The notes beneath the pieces are model-generated. The model did no database searches. It was not told the origin of the DNA and saw only the letters and a list, made by a program, of their open reading frames with translations. Below, piece by piece: positions 34,883-43,214 of a stretch of DNA of 64,000 nucleotides; the stretch's first letter is position 1, and every line of letters begins with the position of its first letter. A program made the position numbers and the translations under genes. Source of the DNA: RH-AL1 sp965198485 (GTDB taxonomy: Bacteria > Pseudomonadota > Alphaproteobacteria > Rhizobiales > Beijerinckiaceae); assembly GCA_965198485.1 (NCBI GenBank), contig CBDAPQ010000005.1:2790001-2854000 (forward strand), read 5' to 3'.

Positions 34883-35722
34883 CGACCCCGGTCCCCCGAT
34901 TGTGCGCCCCGTATAGGAGCCTCGTCGCACGAGCGGAAGGGCCGAGCGCGCAGGGCCGCCGTCGCCAAATCAGTGAGGCCGATGCCGACTGAACGCGACC
35001 ACGCCTTTGACGCGATTCGCACCGCCGCTTCGTGCCACCTTGTAACATTCGGCAGTCGACGCGCTGACCCCGTGCCCCGACGTTCGTTCGCCGCGCGCAT
35101 GGATAGCCGATGCTACGGTGTAACTCCGCGACAGGATTTTCGAAGAATGATGAGGGAGCGTCCGGTACGGCTCCCTGGAACGTCGAGCTGAGGAATGGCT
35201 GATGATTTGGGTCGCCGCTTCCAGAGGCGGCCGGTCGGGGTGCGCCGGAGCCTCGGGCATCAATGGCAGGAACTATGCCCGACCGCTCTCGATGAGAGAA
35301 CATCGCGGACGCTCGTTGCAGGCGAACTTCCTGGCGCAACAGGCGGCAACTGCCATCGCGCAATTGCGACATCGGAGAGCTCCTCTGCGCGGCACGGCAG
35401 CCGCGTTCTCGACGCAGCGGGCGTTCACGCGCCTGAGTCCAGTGCCTAGCATTCAGGGCCGGCTGCAGGCCGCCACGACGCGGTGCGGTCCCGCCTGTAC
35501 AATCGCGCAAGACGATGTGTCGGCAATTTGCGACGCCTCGGAAGACCACTCTCGGGAGGCGGAACATGTCGCCGACCGGGAGGGTCAGATGGTCCAGTAC
35601 CATTTTGGGGAGCGCGCCTATGTCCGGACTGAGAATGTGATCTGACGCTCGATGGATGATGTCACCTTGATCCCTCAGCCCGTCGCCTCGACCATCGTTC
35701 CGAACGCGCCAGGGAGGCATTC
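34883..35722. other. 840-bp region without a convincing gene
   Basis: Base composition is less GC-rich than the neighbouring genes, and no open frame here has family resemblance or a good ribosome-binding site. The longest, 35202-35645 (+), gives an arginine-rich unfamiliar product. A hairpin AGGGAGC...GCTCCCT with a nested CGT/ACG lies at 35153-35176. It may hold promoters for dapB (leftward) and the PLP gene (rightward), an unrecognised RNA, or decayed sequence. Confidence 0.5.
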
Positions 35723-36667
35723 GTGAGATCGCCTCTTAACCAAGGACGTAGCCACAGGGTCGAAGGAGCCTCACGCCAGGCGCTGGTCCGTGTTCATGGC
35801 TTGGAATATGACTACTTTCCGATCCCTTGCCTCTCGTCGCCACAGCTCTCGACCGCCTACGCGTCCAATGTCTTTATTTGCGATGTCACTCATGGCCCGA
35901 CGCGCTCGTGGAAGGATTGTGCCGCGCCTGTCGCGGTCGAGGACGCTCTGCATCTGGGCCATCGAAAGATTGTCGTCGCGTCCTCCGGAAATCACGGACG
36001 CGCCATCGCCTACGCCTGCCGCGCTCTCGGGCTCGAGGCGGCTGTCCTGGTCTATGAACGGACAACTGCCGATGTCGTCGGTAGCTTGCTCGCACTCGGC
36101 GCCAACGTGTACCGCTATCAGGATCGTGCGGCGGTCCATGAAGCGCTTCGAGCGTTCAGGTCCAGCGGTTGGTATGCTGCGACTTTACTTGACGATTTGC
36201 GAGCGGGCGCTCTGATGCCCGGTGCCATCGGTTACCATCGAATTGCACGGTCGATCGCAGACGGTGTCGCCGACGACCCGATCGTCATCGTTCCGACGTG
36301 CTACGGCGACGGGGCGACGGCGATACAGCGGCATCTCTCCGCGCTAGGCTGCAGGCCGACAATGTGCCTGGTGCGGGCTGCGGCCGGTGACGGCGCCATC
36401 GCGGCTTCGATCGCCACCGATGTTCTCACGCCGCAGGTGGCGGCTCTCAGAGCGTCCGGCGCGATCGACATGAGGATTGGGGATGACGCGTTCCGCTCCG
36501 GTGTCCTCATCATGAGCGCGGCGGTGGGCAAGAGGCTCGACCTTGCCGAAGGTGGTACGCCCGAGGCTCTGGCCAACCTGCCAGATCAGGGGATCCTGCG
36601 GGCTTCGCGGCGCGTCGTCTGCGTGCTGACAGGTGCCCTTTATCCTGGCCTCGCGTCGATCAGCTGA
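35723..36667 (+). CDS. Fold-type II PLP enzyme, threonine synthase-like
   Basis: A 314-residue protein with the threonine synthase/cysteine synthase fold. The PLP lysine is in PTRSWKDCAAP (PTGSFKD in the family). The phosphate loop region is VVASSGNHGRAIAYACRAL, and VIVPTCYGDGATA resembles the Gly-rich cofactor loop. It is shorter than typical threonine synthases (over 350). GTG 35723 follows AGGGAGG at six bases. The role is unknown. It is 125 bp upstream of the glycosylation/radical SAM cluster on the same strand and may belong to it. Confidence 0.72.
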   Translation: MRSPLNQGRSHRVEGASRQALVRVHGLEYDYFPIPCLSSPQLSTAYASNVFICDVTHGPTRSWKDCAAPVAVEDALHLGHRKIVVASSGNHGRAIAYACRALGLEAAVLVYERTTADVVGSLLALGANVYRYQDRAAVHEALRAFRSSGWYAATLLDDLRAGALMPGAIGYHRIARSIADGVADDPIVIVPTCYGDGATAIQRHLSALGCRPTMCLVRAAAGDGAIAASIATDVLTPQVAALRASGAIDMRIGDDAFRSGVLIMSAAVGKRLDLAEGGTPEALANLPDQGILRASRRVVCVLTGALYPGLASIS

Positions 36668-36792
36668 GCTGCAGTCCGGCCGTGCGGTGACGCGACACGT
36701 TCCGTGCTAGAGCAATTCTAGGACTTCCGTTCGCTTCGAGCGCCTTGCGCCATATCGTAACCTTCCTGTCTCCCGTGACGAAAAGAAGCGCG

Positions 36793-37548
36793 ATGGACAC
36801 GCTCGCCGATGACAGTCCCTGCCCCGGCTCAGCGTCCTGCGGGATCGCCGTCATGGCGAAGGCGTCGCGGGCGGGACGAACCAAGACGCGTCTGTCTCCA
36901 CCCTACTCTCCGGAGGAGGCTTCGGCCTTCAACACGGCTTTCCTTCGGGATGTCGCCGCCAACCTGTTGACCGCTTCGAAGGAGGCCTCGATTTCCGGCT
37001 ACATGGCCTTTGGGCCACCGGGCGAAGAGGATTTCTTCGACTTCCTCCCGGACTCGATCGGCCTGTTCGAGGCGTGGTGCCCGGCATTCGGGGACACGCT
37101 GTTCCTCGCGGTGTCACGGCTGCTCGCCCTTGGCCACGCCTGCGCCTGCGTCCTCAACGCCGACAGTCCGACTCTGCCGCCGTCTTTCCTCGTGGAGGCC
37201 GCGCGGAAATTGGCCGAGCCGGGAGACCGTGCCGTCCTCGGACCTGCCAGCGATGGCGGCTATTATCTCCTCGGATTGAAACGAGCGCATGCTCGGATGT
37301 TCGAGGACATCTCTTGGTCGACCGCCGACGTGGCGCGCCAGACGCGCGAGCGCGCGGCGGAGATCGGCCTGCCCGTGCACCTGCTGCCGGAATGGTACGA
37401 TGTCGACGATGTCGCCTCGCTTTCGCGCGTCCGCGACGGGTGGCCCGGGCATAATGGACCGACAATAGGGGCGGCCTCGAACACCCGCGCGCTACTCGCG
37501 TCGTTGGACGCGGCGGAGCGGTCCTCGATCGCCATGTCGCCTCCATGA
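36793..37548 (+). CDS. DUF2064/TIGR04282-type glycosyl- or nucleotidyl-transferase
   Basis: A 251-residue GT-A fold protein. Family blocks are IAVMAKASRAGRTKTRLSPP, LNADSPTLPPSFL (the DSP acidic motif) and GPASDGGYYLLGL. The family is annotated as 'arsenosugar biosynthesis glycosyltransferase' from context in other genomes; no arsenic genes are visible here. ATG 36793 starts the conserved part, and 16 upstream codons are dropped. The stop overlaps the next start (ATGA). Confidence 0.8.
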   Translation: MDTLADDSPCPGSASCGIAVMAKASRAGRTKTRLSPPYSPEEASAFNTAFLRDVAANLLTASKEASISGYMAFGPPGEEDFFDFLPDSIGLFEAWCPAFGDTLFLAVSRLLALGHACACVLNADSPTLPPSFLVEAARKLAEPGDRAVLGPASDGGYYLLGLKRAHARMFEDISWSTADVARQTRERAAEIGLPVHLLPEWYDVDDVASLSRVRDGWPGHNGPTIGAASNTRALLASLDAAERSSIAMSPP

Positions 37549-38879
37549 GCCGTTCCGGCCTGATGTGGCTCGTCGCGCTCGCGGTCCCGCTCATCGCGGT
37601 CCAGGCCGTCCTCGCCAGCAGGCTCGGCACGGACAGCGATTCCATCATCGACGGCTACATGTGGGTCGAGGTGCCGATCTACCTCGCCGCTGTCGCGGTG
37701 GTGCTCTTCGACACCGGCCGCGAGCGTTCGTCCATGTCGCGCGCCGTCGCCGGCATCCTCGTCGTTGCGGCGATCCTGCGGGCGATCGTGCTTCCGATCG
37801 CGCCGATCTCCACCGACATCAACCGCTACGTCTGGGACGGCCGCGTTCAGGCGGCGGGCATCAATCCCTACCGCTTCCTGCCCGCCGATCCCGCGCTGCA
37901 GTCTCTGCGCGATGACGACATCTATCCGGAAATCAATCGCAAGACCTATGCGCGCACGATCTATCCGCCGCTCGACCAGGTCGTCTTCTACCTGGTGACC
38001 CGGGTCAGCGAGGACCTCACGGTCATGAAGGCCGCGATGCTGGCCTTCGATGGGCTGGCGATCTGGGCGCTGCTCCGTCTCCTCAAGTCGCGCGACGTGC
38101 CGGCGAGCCGCATCCTCATCTATGCGTGGCATCCGGTGCCGATCTGGGAGTTCGCGGGCGACGGTCACGTCGACGCGATCGCCGTGGCCGCGGTCTGCCT
38201 CGCGCTTCTGGCGGCGCAGACGAAGCGTTACGGCCTCGCCGGCGTGGCGCTCGGCGGCGCGCTGTTGGCCAAGTTCTACCCGGTACTCGTCGCCCCGGCT
38301 CTCTATCGCCGTTGGGGATGGCGAATGCCGCTGGCGGGCATCGCGACCGTCGTCGTTTTCTACCTGCCCTACCTCTCGGCCGGCAAGTACGTCTTCGGCT
38401 TCCTGTCCGGGTACGGCGACGAAGAGGGGTATCGCGACGGCCACGGCGTCTACCTGTGGATTTTCCTCAAGCATCTCTGGCCGGGCGCGCCGCAGAACCT
38501 CTTTCAGCTCTACACGCCATTGGTTCTCCTCGGCCTCGCCGCGGTAGCCGCCACGCGCCTTTTCCGCCGCCCCGGCGCGGGCATCGATCTCTTCGGCGCC
38601 TTCCTTCTGGCGACGATCTTCACCGCGATGACGTCGCCGCATTACATCTGGTATCTGGCTTGGCTCGTCCCTTTCCTTTGCTTCTATCCGTCCGCCGCGG
38701 TGTTGTGGCTGACCTGCGCAGCCACCTTCATGAACAATCTCGACTGGCCGAACCTGGTCGGCGGCGGCTCGATCGTCTTCCTGCCGTTCTTCGCGCTCGC
38801 CGCAACCGAACTGACACTGCTCGTCCTGAACACGAGAAAGGACCGATATGGAAACGCTGTCACCGTCGCTGCCGATTGA
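37545..38879 (+). CDS. Polytopic GT-C glycosyltransferase (DUF2029/mannosyltransferase-like)
   Basis: A 444-residue membrane protein with roughly ten segments. The first luminal loop carries STDINRYVWDGRVQAAGINP, the acidic GT-C signature of polyprenyl-phosphate-sugar-dependent transferases. Later loops contain a second conserved region around HPVPIWEFAGDGHVDA. It probably transfers a hexose from a lipid-linked donor outside the membrane. It is coupled to the upstream gene by ATGA and overlaps the downstream radical SAM gene by 32 bp. Confidence 0.78.
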   Translation: MSRSGLMWLVALAVPLIAVQAVLASRLGTDSDSIIDGYMWVEVPIYLAAVAVVLFDTGRERSSMSRAVAGILVVAAILRAIVLPIAPISTDINRYVWDGRVQAAGINPYRFLPADPALQSLRDDDIYPEINRKTYARTIYPPLDQVVFYLVTRVSEDLTVMKAAMLAFDGLAIWALLRLLKSRDVPASRILIYAWHPVPIWEFAGDGHVDAIAVAAVCLALLAAQTKRYGLAGVALGGALLAKFYPVLVAPALYRRWGWRMPLAGIATVVVFYLPYLSAGKYVFGFLSGYGDEEGYRDGHGVYLWIFLKHLWPGAPQNLFQLYTPLVLLGLAAVAATRLFRRPGAGIDLFGAFLLATIFTAMTSPHYIWYLAWLVPFLCFYPSAAVLWLTCAATFMNNLDWPNLVGGGSIVFLPFFALAATELTLLVLNTRKDRYGNAVTVAAD

Positions 38880-39930
38880 TCCGCGCCGCTACTTCGAGAC
38901 GGTGGCGCCGCAGCGAGAGCGTCGCACCGAGCGCGCGCCGGTCTGCCTCTACCTGGAGGTCACGAACCGCTGCAACCTGCTGTGCACCACCTGCCCGCGC
39001 ACCTACGTCGAGCTGGAACCGCCGGCCGACATGTCGTGGGAACTGTTCACCAGCATCGTCGACCAGAGCCCCGGCCTGCAGCGCGCTGTGCTTCACGGCG
39101 TCGGCGAGCCGATGCTGGTCAAGGCGCTGCCGCAGATGGTGCGCTACCTGAAGGATCGCGGCGTCTACGTGCTCTTCAACACCAACGGCACGCTGCTGAC
39201 CGAGCGCAACGGCCGCGCCCTCATCGAGGCCGGGCTCGACGAGCTGCGCGTCTCGCTCGACGCCTCCAACCCGTCGTCCTACCTGGCGGTACGCGGCAAG
39301 AACTACTTCGCCCGCATCCTCCACAACGTGCGCCGCTTCCGCGAGATCCAGGAGGGCGAGGGCCATACGCTGCCCAAGGTCTCGGCCTGGCTGACGGGGC
39401 TCAAGGAGACCATCGACGAGTTGCCCGAATTCGTGCGCGTCGCCGCCGACATCGGCGTCAAGGAGGTCTACCTGCAGCGTCTCGTGTTCTTCGAGGACGA
39501 GTCGATCGGCCTGGCCCGGCCGGACCAGGCTCTCTACGAGCAGCTGGAAACCCGGGAGAGCGCGCTGATCGCCCAGGCCGAGGCGCTGGCCGGCTCGCTC
39601 GGCCTGAGCTTCTCCGCCTCGGGCGCCGCCTCCGAGCCGGGCATGAGCCTGAAGCGGCAAGGTCCGGATAACCTGGACGACGGTTCGCCGTGGTCGCTGT
39701 GCCGGCGGCCCTGGAGCCTGATGTACTTCACCGCCAACGGCCGCGCGCTGCCCTGCTGCATCGCGCCGTTCTCGCAGCGCGGCTACGACAACTATACGCT
39801 GGGCGACGCCACCCAGCAGAGCCTGCGCGAGATCTGGACCGGCGACGCCTACGCCGACTTCCGCGACGCGCTGCTCTCCACCGCGCCGCCCAAGGCCTGC
39901 GCCAGCTGCGGGCTGCGCTGGAGCCTGTGA
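38848..39930 (+). CDS. Radical SAM protein with C-terminal SPASM-like cysteines
   Basis: A 360-residue enzyme. The radical SAM cluster motif is CNLLCTTC (CxxxCxxC) near residue 45, with GVGEPMLV and FNTNGTLL in the barrel. The C-terminal region has the cysteines of a SPASM-like auxiliary cluster (LCRRPW, LPCCIAPF, KACASCGL) and a LREIWTGDAYADFR block. SPASM enzymes act on peptides or small substrates. It overlaps both neighbours (32 bp upstream, GTGA downstream), so it belongs with the glycosyltransferases. Confidence 0.85.
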   Translation: METLSPSLPIDPRRYFETVAPQRERRTERAPVCLYLEVTNRCNLLCTTCPRTYVELEPPADMSWELFTSIVDQSPGLQRAVLHGVGEPMLVKALPQMVRYLKDRGVYVLFNTNGTLLTERNGRALIEAGLDELRVSLDASNPSSYLAVRGKNYFARILHNVRRFREIQEGEGHTLPKVSAWLTGLKETIDELPEFVRVAADIGVKEVYLQRLVFFEDESIGLARPDQALYEQLETRESALIAQAEALAGSLGLSFSASGAASEPGMSLKRQGPDNLDDGSPWSLCRRPWSLMYFTANGRALPCCIAPFSQRGYDNYTLGDATQQSLREIWTGDAYADFRDALLSTAPPKACASCGLRWSL

Positions 39931-40628
39931 GCCCGGCTCGTCGGAGGCCGATCGTCCTCATCGTCCCGACGGTGAACGAGGCCGGATCGATCGGGCCGCT
40001 GCTCGCCTCGCTCCCGGCGCTCGTCGATACTCGCATCGTGGTCGACGGCGGCAGCGCGGATGCGACGCGAGAGGTGGCGGAAGCGGCGGGCGCGCTCGTG
40101 CTCGATGTCGGCCGCGGCTACGGCCGCGCCTGCCTCGCCGGCGCGCAGGCGGCGCCGGAGGACGCCATCCTGGTCTACATGGACGGCGATGGCGCCGACG
40201 ATCCCTCGCGCATCGCCGATCTCGTTGGCCCGATCGCCGCCGGCACCCACGATTTCGTCATCGGTTCGCGCGCCCGCGGCAACCGCGAGAAGGGCAGCAT
40301 GGGCTGGCACCAGGTGCTGTCGGGTCGGATCTTCGGCGCCGCGGTGCGGCTTCGCTACGCTACCGGCTACACCGACATGTGCGCCTTCCGCGCGATCTCG
40401 CGCGAGACCCTGCTCGGCCTCGGCCTGCGCGAGATGACCTACGGCTGGAACCTCGAGATGCAGATGAAGGCCGCGCGCGACCGCCTACGTATCATGGAGA
40501 TCCCTGTCGACTGCCGCTGCCGCACCGCCGGCGTGTCGAAGGTCGCGGGTTCGTTGCGCGGTACGCTCAGAGCCGGCACGCGCATCATCGCGACCTTCGT
40601 GCGCGTCGCTCGCGAGAGAGGCGCGTGA
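39927..40628 (+). CDS. Family 2 glycosyltransferase (polyprenyl-phosphate sugar synthase-like)
   Basis: A 233-residue soluble GT2 enzyme. Blocks are VLIVPTVNEAGSIGPLLASL, VVDGGSADATREVA, YMDGDGADDPSRIADL (DxD-type) and FVIGSRARGNREKGSM. These resemble dolichyl- or undecaprenyl-phosphate hexose synthases. It could make the lipid-linked donor used by the GT-C protein two genes upstream. GTG 39927 overlaps the radical SAM stop (GTGA). Confidence 0.85.
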   Translation: MSPARRRPIVLIVPTVNEAGSIGPLLASLPALVDTRIVVDGGSADATREVAEAAGALVLDVGRGYGRACLAGAQAAPEDAILVYMDGDGADDPSRIADLVGPIAAGTHDFVIGSRARGNREKGSMGWHQVLSGRIFGAAVRLRYATGYTDMCAFRAISRETLLGLGLREMTYGWNLEMQMKAARDRLRIMEIPVDCRCRTAGVSKVAGSLRGTLRAGTRIIATFVRVARERGA

Positions 40629-40700
40629 AGGCGCCCGTCGATCGAACCAAAACGCAGATCGCGATTTGGGCTTGAAGTGAACGCGGTCGGCAGCGAGCCT

Positions 40701-41189
40701 CTAATGCGAAGGTTTCGCGAGGCCGACGCGTATGATCTCGTTCGGGTTCAGAGGTGTGAGGCCCAGGGCATCGAACGTCGGGAATGTGTCGAGTTCGGCG
40801 GGCTCGAAGTCGACGATTTCCAGCTCGGGCGAGAGAAGCGCCATCGCGTCGATCGGGACGGCGATCAAACGTCCGCCAAAGCCCAAGAAGCCACCATAGT
40901 CGACGACCGCCTCGATGCTCCCGTCCCTGGCACGCACGATCGCCTTGACGGTGCCGAGTACGGGTTGGCTTTCCGACGGCTGGAGCACCTTGCGATCCAG
41001 GAGCGTACCGACCGCGACCGGCTGCGGGAAACGCTGCGCCGCTTTCTGCGCGAGCGTCTCGTCGTCTTCGTCCTTCTCGGCAGCTCCGGCTTCCCGGACG
41101 ACGCCCAGAGCAAGGCTCAGGCACAGGATGCCGAGAAGTCGACGCCGCGATGGGGCGCCCGGTCGGGACACGACGATCGGGCAAGCCAC
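40701..41189 (-). CDS. PRC-barrel domain protein, exported
   Basis: A 162-residue protein. Its N-terminus SRRRLLGILCLSLALG has a twin-arginine-like signal, cut probably after EAGAA. The body (about 60-140; LLDRKVLQPSESQPVLGTVK, ending in VDFEPAELD) resembles a PRC barrel. It is the third gene of the operon after cytochrome b and the molybdopterin oxidoreductase, which suggests a periplasmic accessory role. GTG 41189 starts directly after the upstream stop. Confidence 0.65.
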   Translation of the reverse strand: MACPIVVSRPGAPSRRRLLGILCLSLALGVVREAGAAEKDEDDETLAQKAAQRFPQPVAVGTLLDRKVLQPSESQPVLGTVKAIVRARDGSIEAVVDYGGFLGFGGRLIAVPIDAMALLSPELEIVDFEPAELDTFPTFDALGLTPLNPNEIIRVGLAKPSH

Positions 41190-41963
41190 TTAGATGCCCG
41201 CGAACCAGTTGAAGCCCGACGTCTCCCAGTAGCCGCCGGGATAGGTGTTGGTCACCTCGATCGCCGTGATCCACTTCGGGTTCTTGTAGCCGAGCTTGAC
41301 GGCGGTGCGCAGCCGCATCGGAAAGCCGAAGGGGTCCGGCAGCGTCTCCCCGGCGTAGCGGGTGGCCAGCAAGGTCTGAGCATGCAGCGCGGAGGGCATG
41401 TCGATGCTGCTGGGGTAGGTGTCGGCCGTCTTGAACGCGACGTATTTCGCCGACAGGTCGGCGCCCACGCGTTCGAGAAAGGTCCGCAAGGTCGGTCCGG
41501 ACCATTGCCCGATATAGTCCCAACCCTCCACGCAGACGTGGCGGATGATCTCTTCGCGCTGCGGGAGCGCTTCGAGGTCTCGCAGCGTCCAGGACCGCTT
41601 GTCGGCGATCAGGCCGGACAGCTCGAGCTTCCAGGTCGAGCCGTCGACCGGCTTCACGTCTTCGATGTCGTAATAGGCGTTGAAGCGCGGCGGCTTGAGG
41701 ACCGACGAGGCCGGATAGGTCGGGGCGAGCTTGTTGGGATCGAACAGGAGCGCCTGGACGCCGTCGTTGAAGGAGGAGAACGCCCGGAGCGCCGCGCTGA
41801 CGGAGGGCTGCGAGGCGGCGTCGCACCCGCCCAGCATGGTGAGCGCGCCGAGCGAGAGTCCGCCCTTGAGAAGCCCGCGCCGCTCGAGCGACCGCACGAG
41901 AGGACGGTGGTCGTCGAGGATCGCCGGGTCGGGTCGCAGGGCGGGACGGAAGACGGATCTCAC
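41190..41963 (-). CDS. Tat-exported molybdopterin-dependent oxidoreductase (sulfite oxidase/MsrP-like)
   Basis: A 257-residue Oxidored_molyb-domain protein. The Tat signal has LERRGLLKGG (Arg28-Arg29), and MLGGC47 may be a lipobox. The Mo-coordinating cysteine is expected at Cys144 in IRHVCVEGWDYIGQWSG. Later blocks DMPSALHAQTLL and PMRLRTAVKLGYKNPKW fit the family. GTG 41963 overlaps the cytochrome b stop (GTGA). The pairing with a b-type cytochrome resembles MsrPQ, but this cytochrome is of the thiosulfate reductase/hydrogenase type. The substrate is unknown. Confidence 0.85.
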   Translation of the reverse strand: MRSVFRPALRPDPAILDDHRPLVRSLERRGLLKGGLSLGALTMLGGCDAASQPSVSAALRAFSSFNDGVQALLFDPNKLAPTYPASSVLKPPRFNAYYDIEDVKPVDGSTWKLELSGLIADKRSWTLRDLEALPQREEIIRHVCVEGWDYIGQWSGPTLRTFLERVGADLSAKYVAFKTADTYPSSIDMPSALHAQTLLATRYAGETLPDPFGFPMRLRTAVKLGYKNPKWITAIEVTNTYPGGYWETSGFNWFAGI

Positions 41964-42607
41964 GAGCGAGCCTCCCTGGAAGCGAGCCGCGGGCCTCCCG
42001 AGAGCATCGCCCACAGCGTGCGCGGCACAAGCAGCGAGAGGGCGACGTGGACGACGAGGAAGCCGACCAGGACGGACATGCCGGCGAAATGGACGACACG
42101 CGCGCCCTGGAAGCCACCGAGCAGGGCCACGAGCCAGGACAGCTGCACGGGTTTCCAGATGGCGAAGCCCGACACCACTTGCGATACGCCGGCGAGGATC
42201 GCGACGAGGTAGAGCAGCTTCTGAACAGCGTTGTAGACGGTGAGGTCCTCGTGCGCGATGCGCAGATGGAGAGTGTCGCGGACCGTCGACACCAGGTCGC
42301 CCAAACGGATCGGCAGAAGGCGTTCGCGCAAGCGGTCGGTGACGACGCCGTAAATTAGGTAGGCGAGACCGTTCAGCATGAGGACCCACATGCCGGCGAA
42401 GTGCCAAAGCAGGCTCTCCGCCGCCCAGGTACCGATACGCAGCGAATGGTCGAAGTGGAGGCCGCGTATGATGACGGCATCGTCGTAGATGCCCCAACCC
42501 GACCCGATCATCAGGATCATCGCCGCCGCATTGACCCAGTGCATCGCACGCACCGCGAGGGGATGAAGCCGCTTTCTCGAGAGCCCATCGATCGGCCGGG
42601 TCGTCAT
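41960..42607 (-). CDS. Cytochrome b561-family membrane subunit
   Basis: A 215-residue membrane protein with four or five segments. Candidate heme histidines are in AVRAMHWVNAAAM, SLLWHFAGMWVL, RVVHFAGMSVL and LVVHVALSLLV. It resembles cytochromes b of Ni/Fe-hydrogenase and thiosulfate reductase type. It would pass electrons between quinone and the periplasmic molybdoenzyme encoded next. GGAG lies nine bases before ATG 42607. Confidence 0.85.
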   Translation of the reverse strand: MTTRPIDGLSRKRLHPLAVRAMHWVNAAAMILMIGSGWGIYDDAVIIRGLHFDHSLRIGTWAAESLLWHFAGMWVLMLNGLAYLIYGVVTDRLRERLLPIRLGDLVSTVRDTLHLRIAHEDLTVYNAVQKLLYLVAILAGVSQVVSGFAIWKPVQLSWLVALLGGFQGARVVHFAGMSVLVGFLVVHVALSLLVPRTLWAMLSGGPRLASREARS

Positions 42608-42702
42608 CGTATGGACTCCGGAATGGGAAGGTCAGCGCCGTCGACCGCTCCATCCCCTACGCTCCCGATTGGACATCGGTTACCGGCACGATGCTGTCTT
42701 CG

Positions 42703-43140
42703 TCAGTTCGCGGCTGCCGCTCGCTTGGCAACGGATTTGCGATGTCGCGCGGGCGCTACTTTCCTCGGCGGCATGGCGTTCGGCGGCACCACCTCGTTGC
42801 TTCGCGCGACGCCCTCGGGCTTGATGAAGGGCTGCCCCATCGCGTAGGGTGCCATGTCGCAGAGCAGGCCACCACCGCAGGCCGGAGGCGGCCCAACCTG
42901 TTTCGGGGCCTGCGAGCCGCCGATAGCGCCGCACAGCACGCCGCCGCACTCGCCCTCCGGGAAGAGTGATTTGCGCGGCTGGTTCTGCGGCGCCTGCGAG
43001 CCGCCGATCGTGCTGCACAACACCCCGCTGCACTCTCCCTGCGGGAACTGGGCGCTGCGCGGCGGCTCCTGCGCCGAAGCAGAAGCCATGACGAGATACG
43101 CCGTCGCCGCGCCGAAGACGATCGCGATACTGCGGCCCAT
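42703..43140 (-). CDS. Small exported protein with CxxxxC repeats
   Basis: A 145-residue protein with a signal peptide (cut after ASASA, near residue 24). The unit FPQGECSGVLCSTIGGSQAP is followed by the near-identical FPEGECGGVLCGAIGGSQAP and a third, degenerate copy PPACGGGLLCDMAPY. Each copy has a C-x4-C pair, giving six cysteines. The tail is basic and Ala-rich (RKVAPARHRKSVAKRAAAAN). AAGGAG six bases before ATG 43140 supports the start. I do not recognise the family. Disulfides or metal binding are possible. Confidence 0.7.
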   Translation of the reverse strand: MGRSIAIVFGAATAYLVMASASAQEPPRSAQFPQGECSGVLCSTIGGSQAPQNQPRKSLFPEGECGGVLCGAIGGSQAPKQVGPPPACGGGLLCDMAPYAMGQPFIKPEGVARSNEVVPPNAMPPRKVAPARHRKSVAKRAAAAN

Positions 43141-43214
43141 GCCCTGCTCCTTGATGATGGTCCCAGCGCAGTCCTGTCGCAAAATCCCGATCCTGTCACG
43201 GGCTCGATGAGCGC

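Noticed and set aside
35202..35645. A 147-codon plus-strand frame in the gap before the PLP gene
   Set aside because: No ribosome-binding site, no recognisable motif, and an Arg/Ala-biased composition; kept only as part of the gap description.
36709..36723. Inverted repeat CTAGAGCAATTCTAG between the PLP gene and the DUF2064 gene
   Set aside because: Only a 5-bp arm, a single copy and no clear position relative to a promoter; too weak to call an operator.
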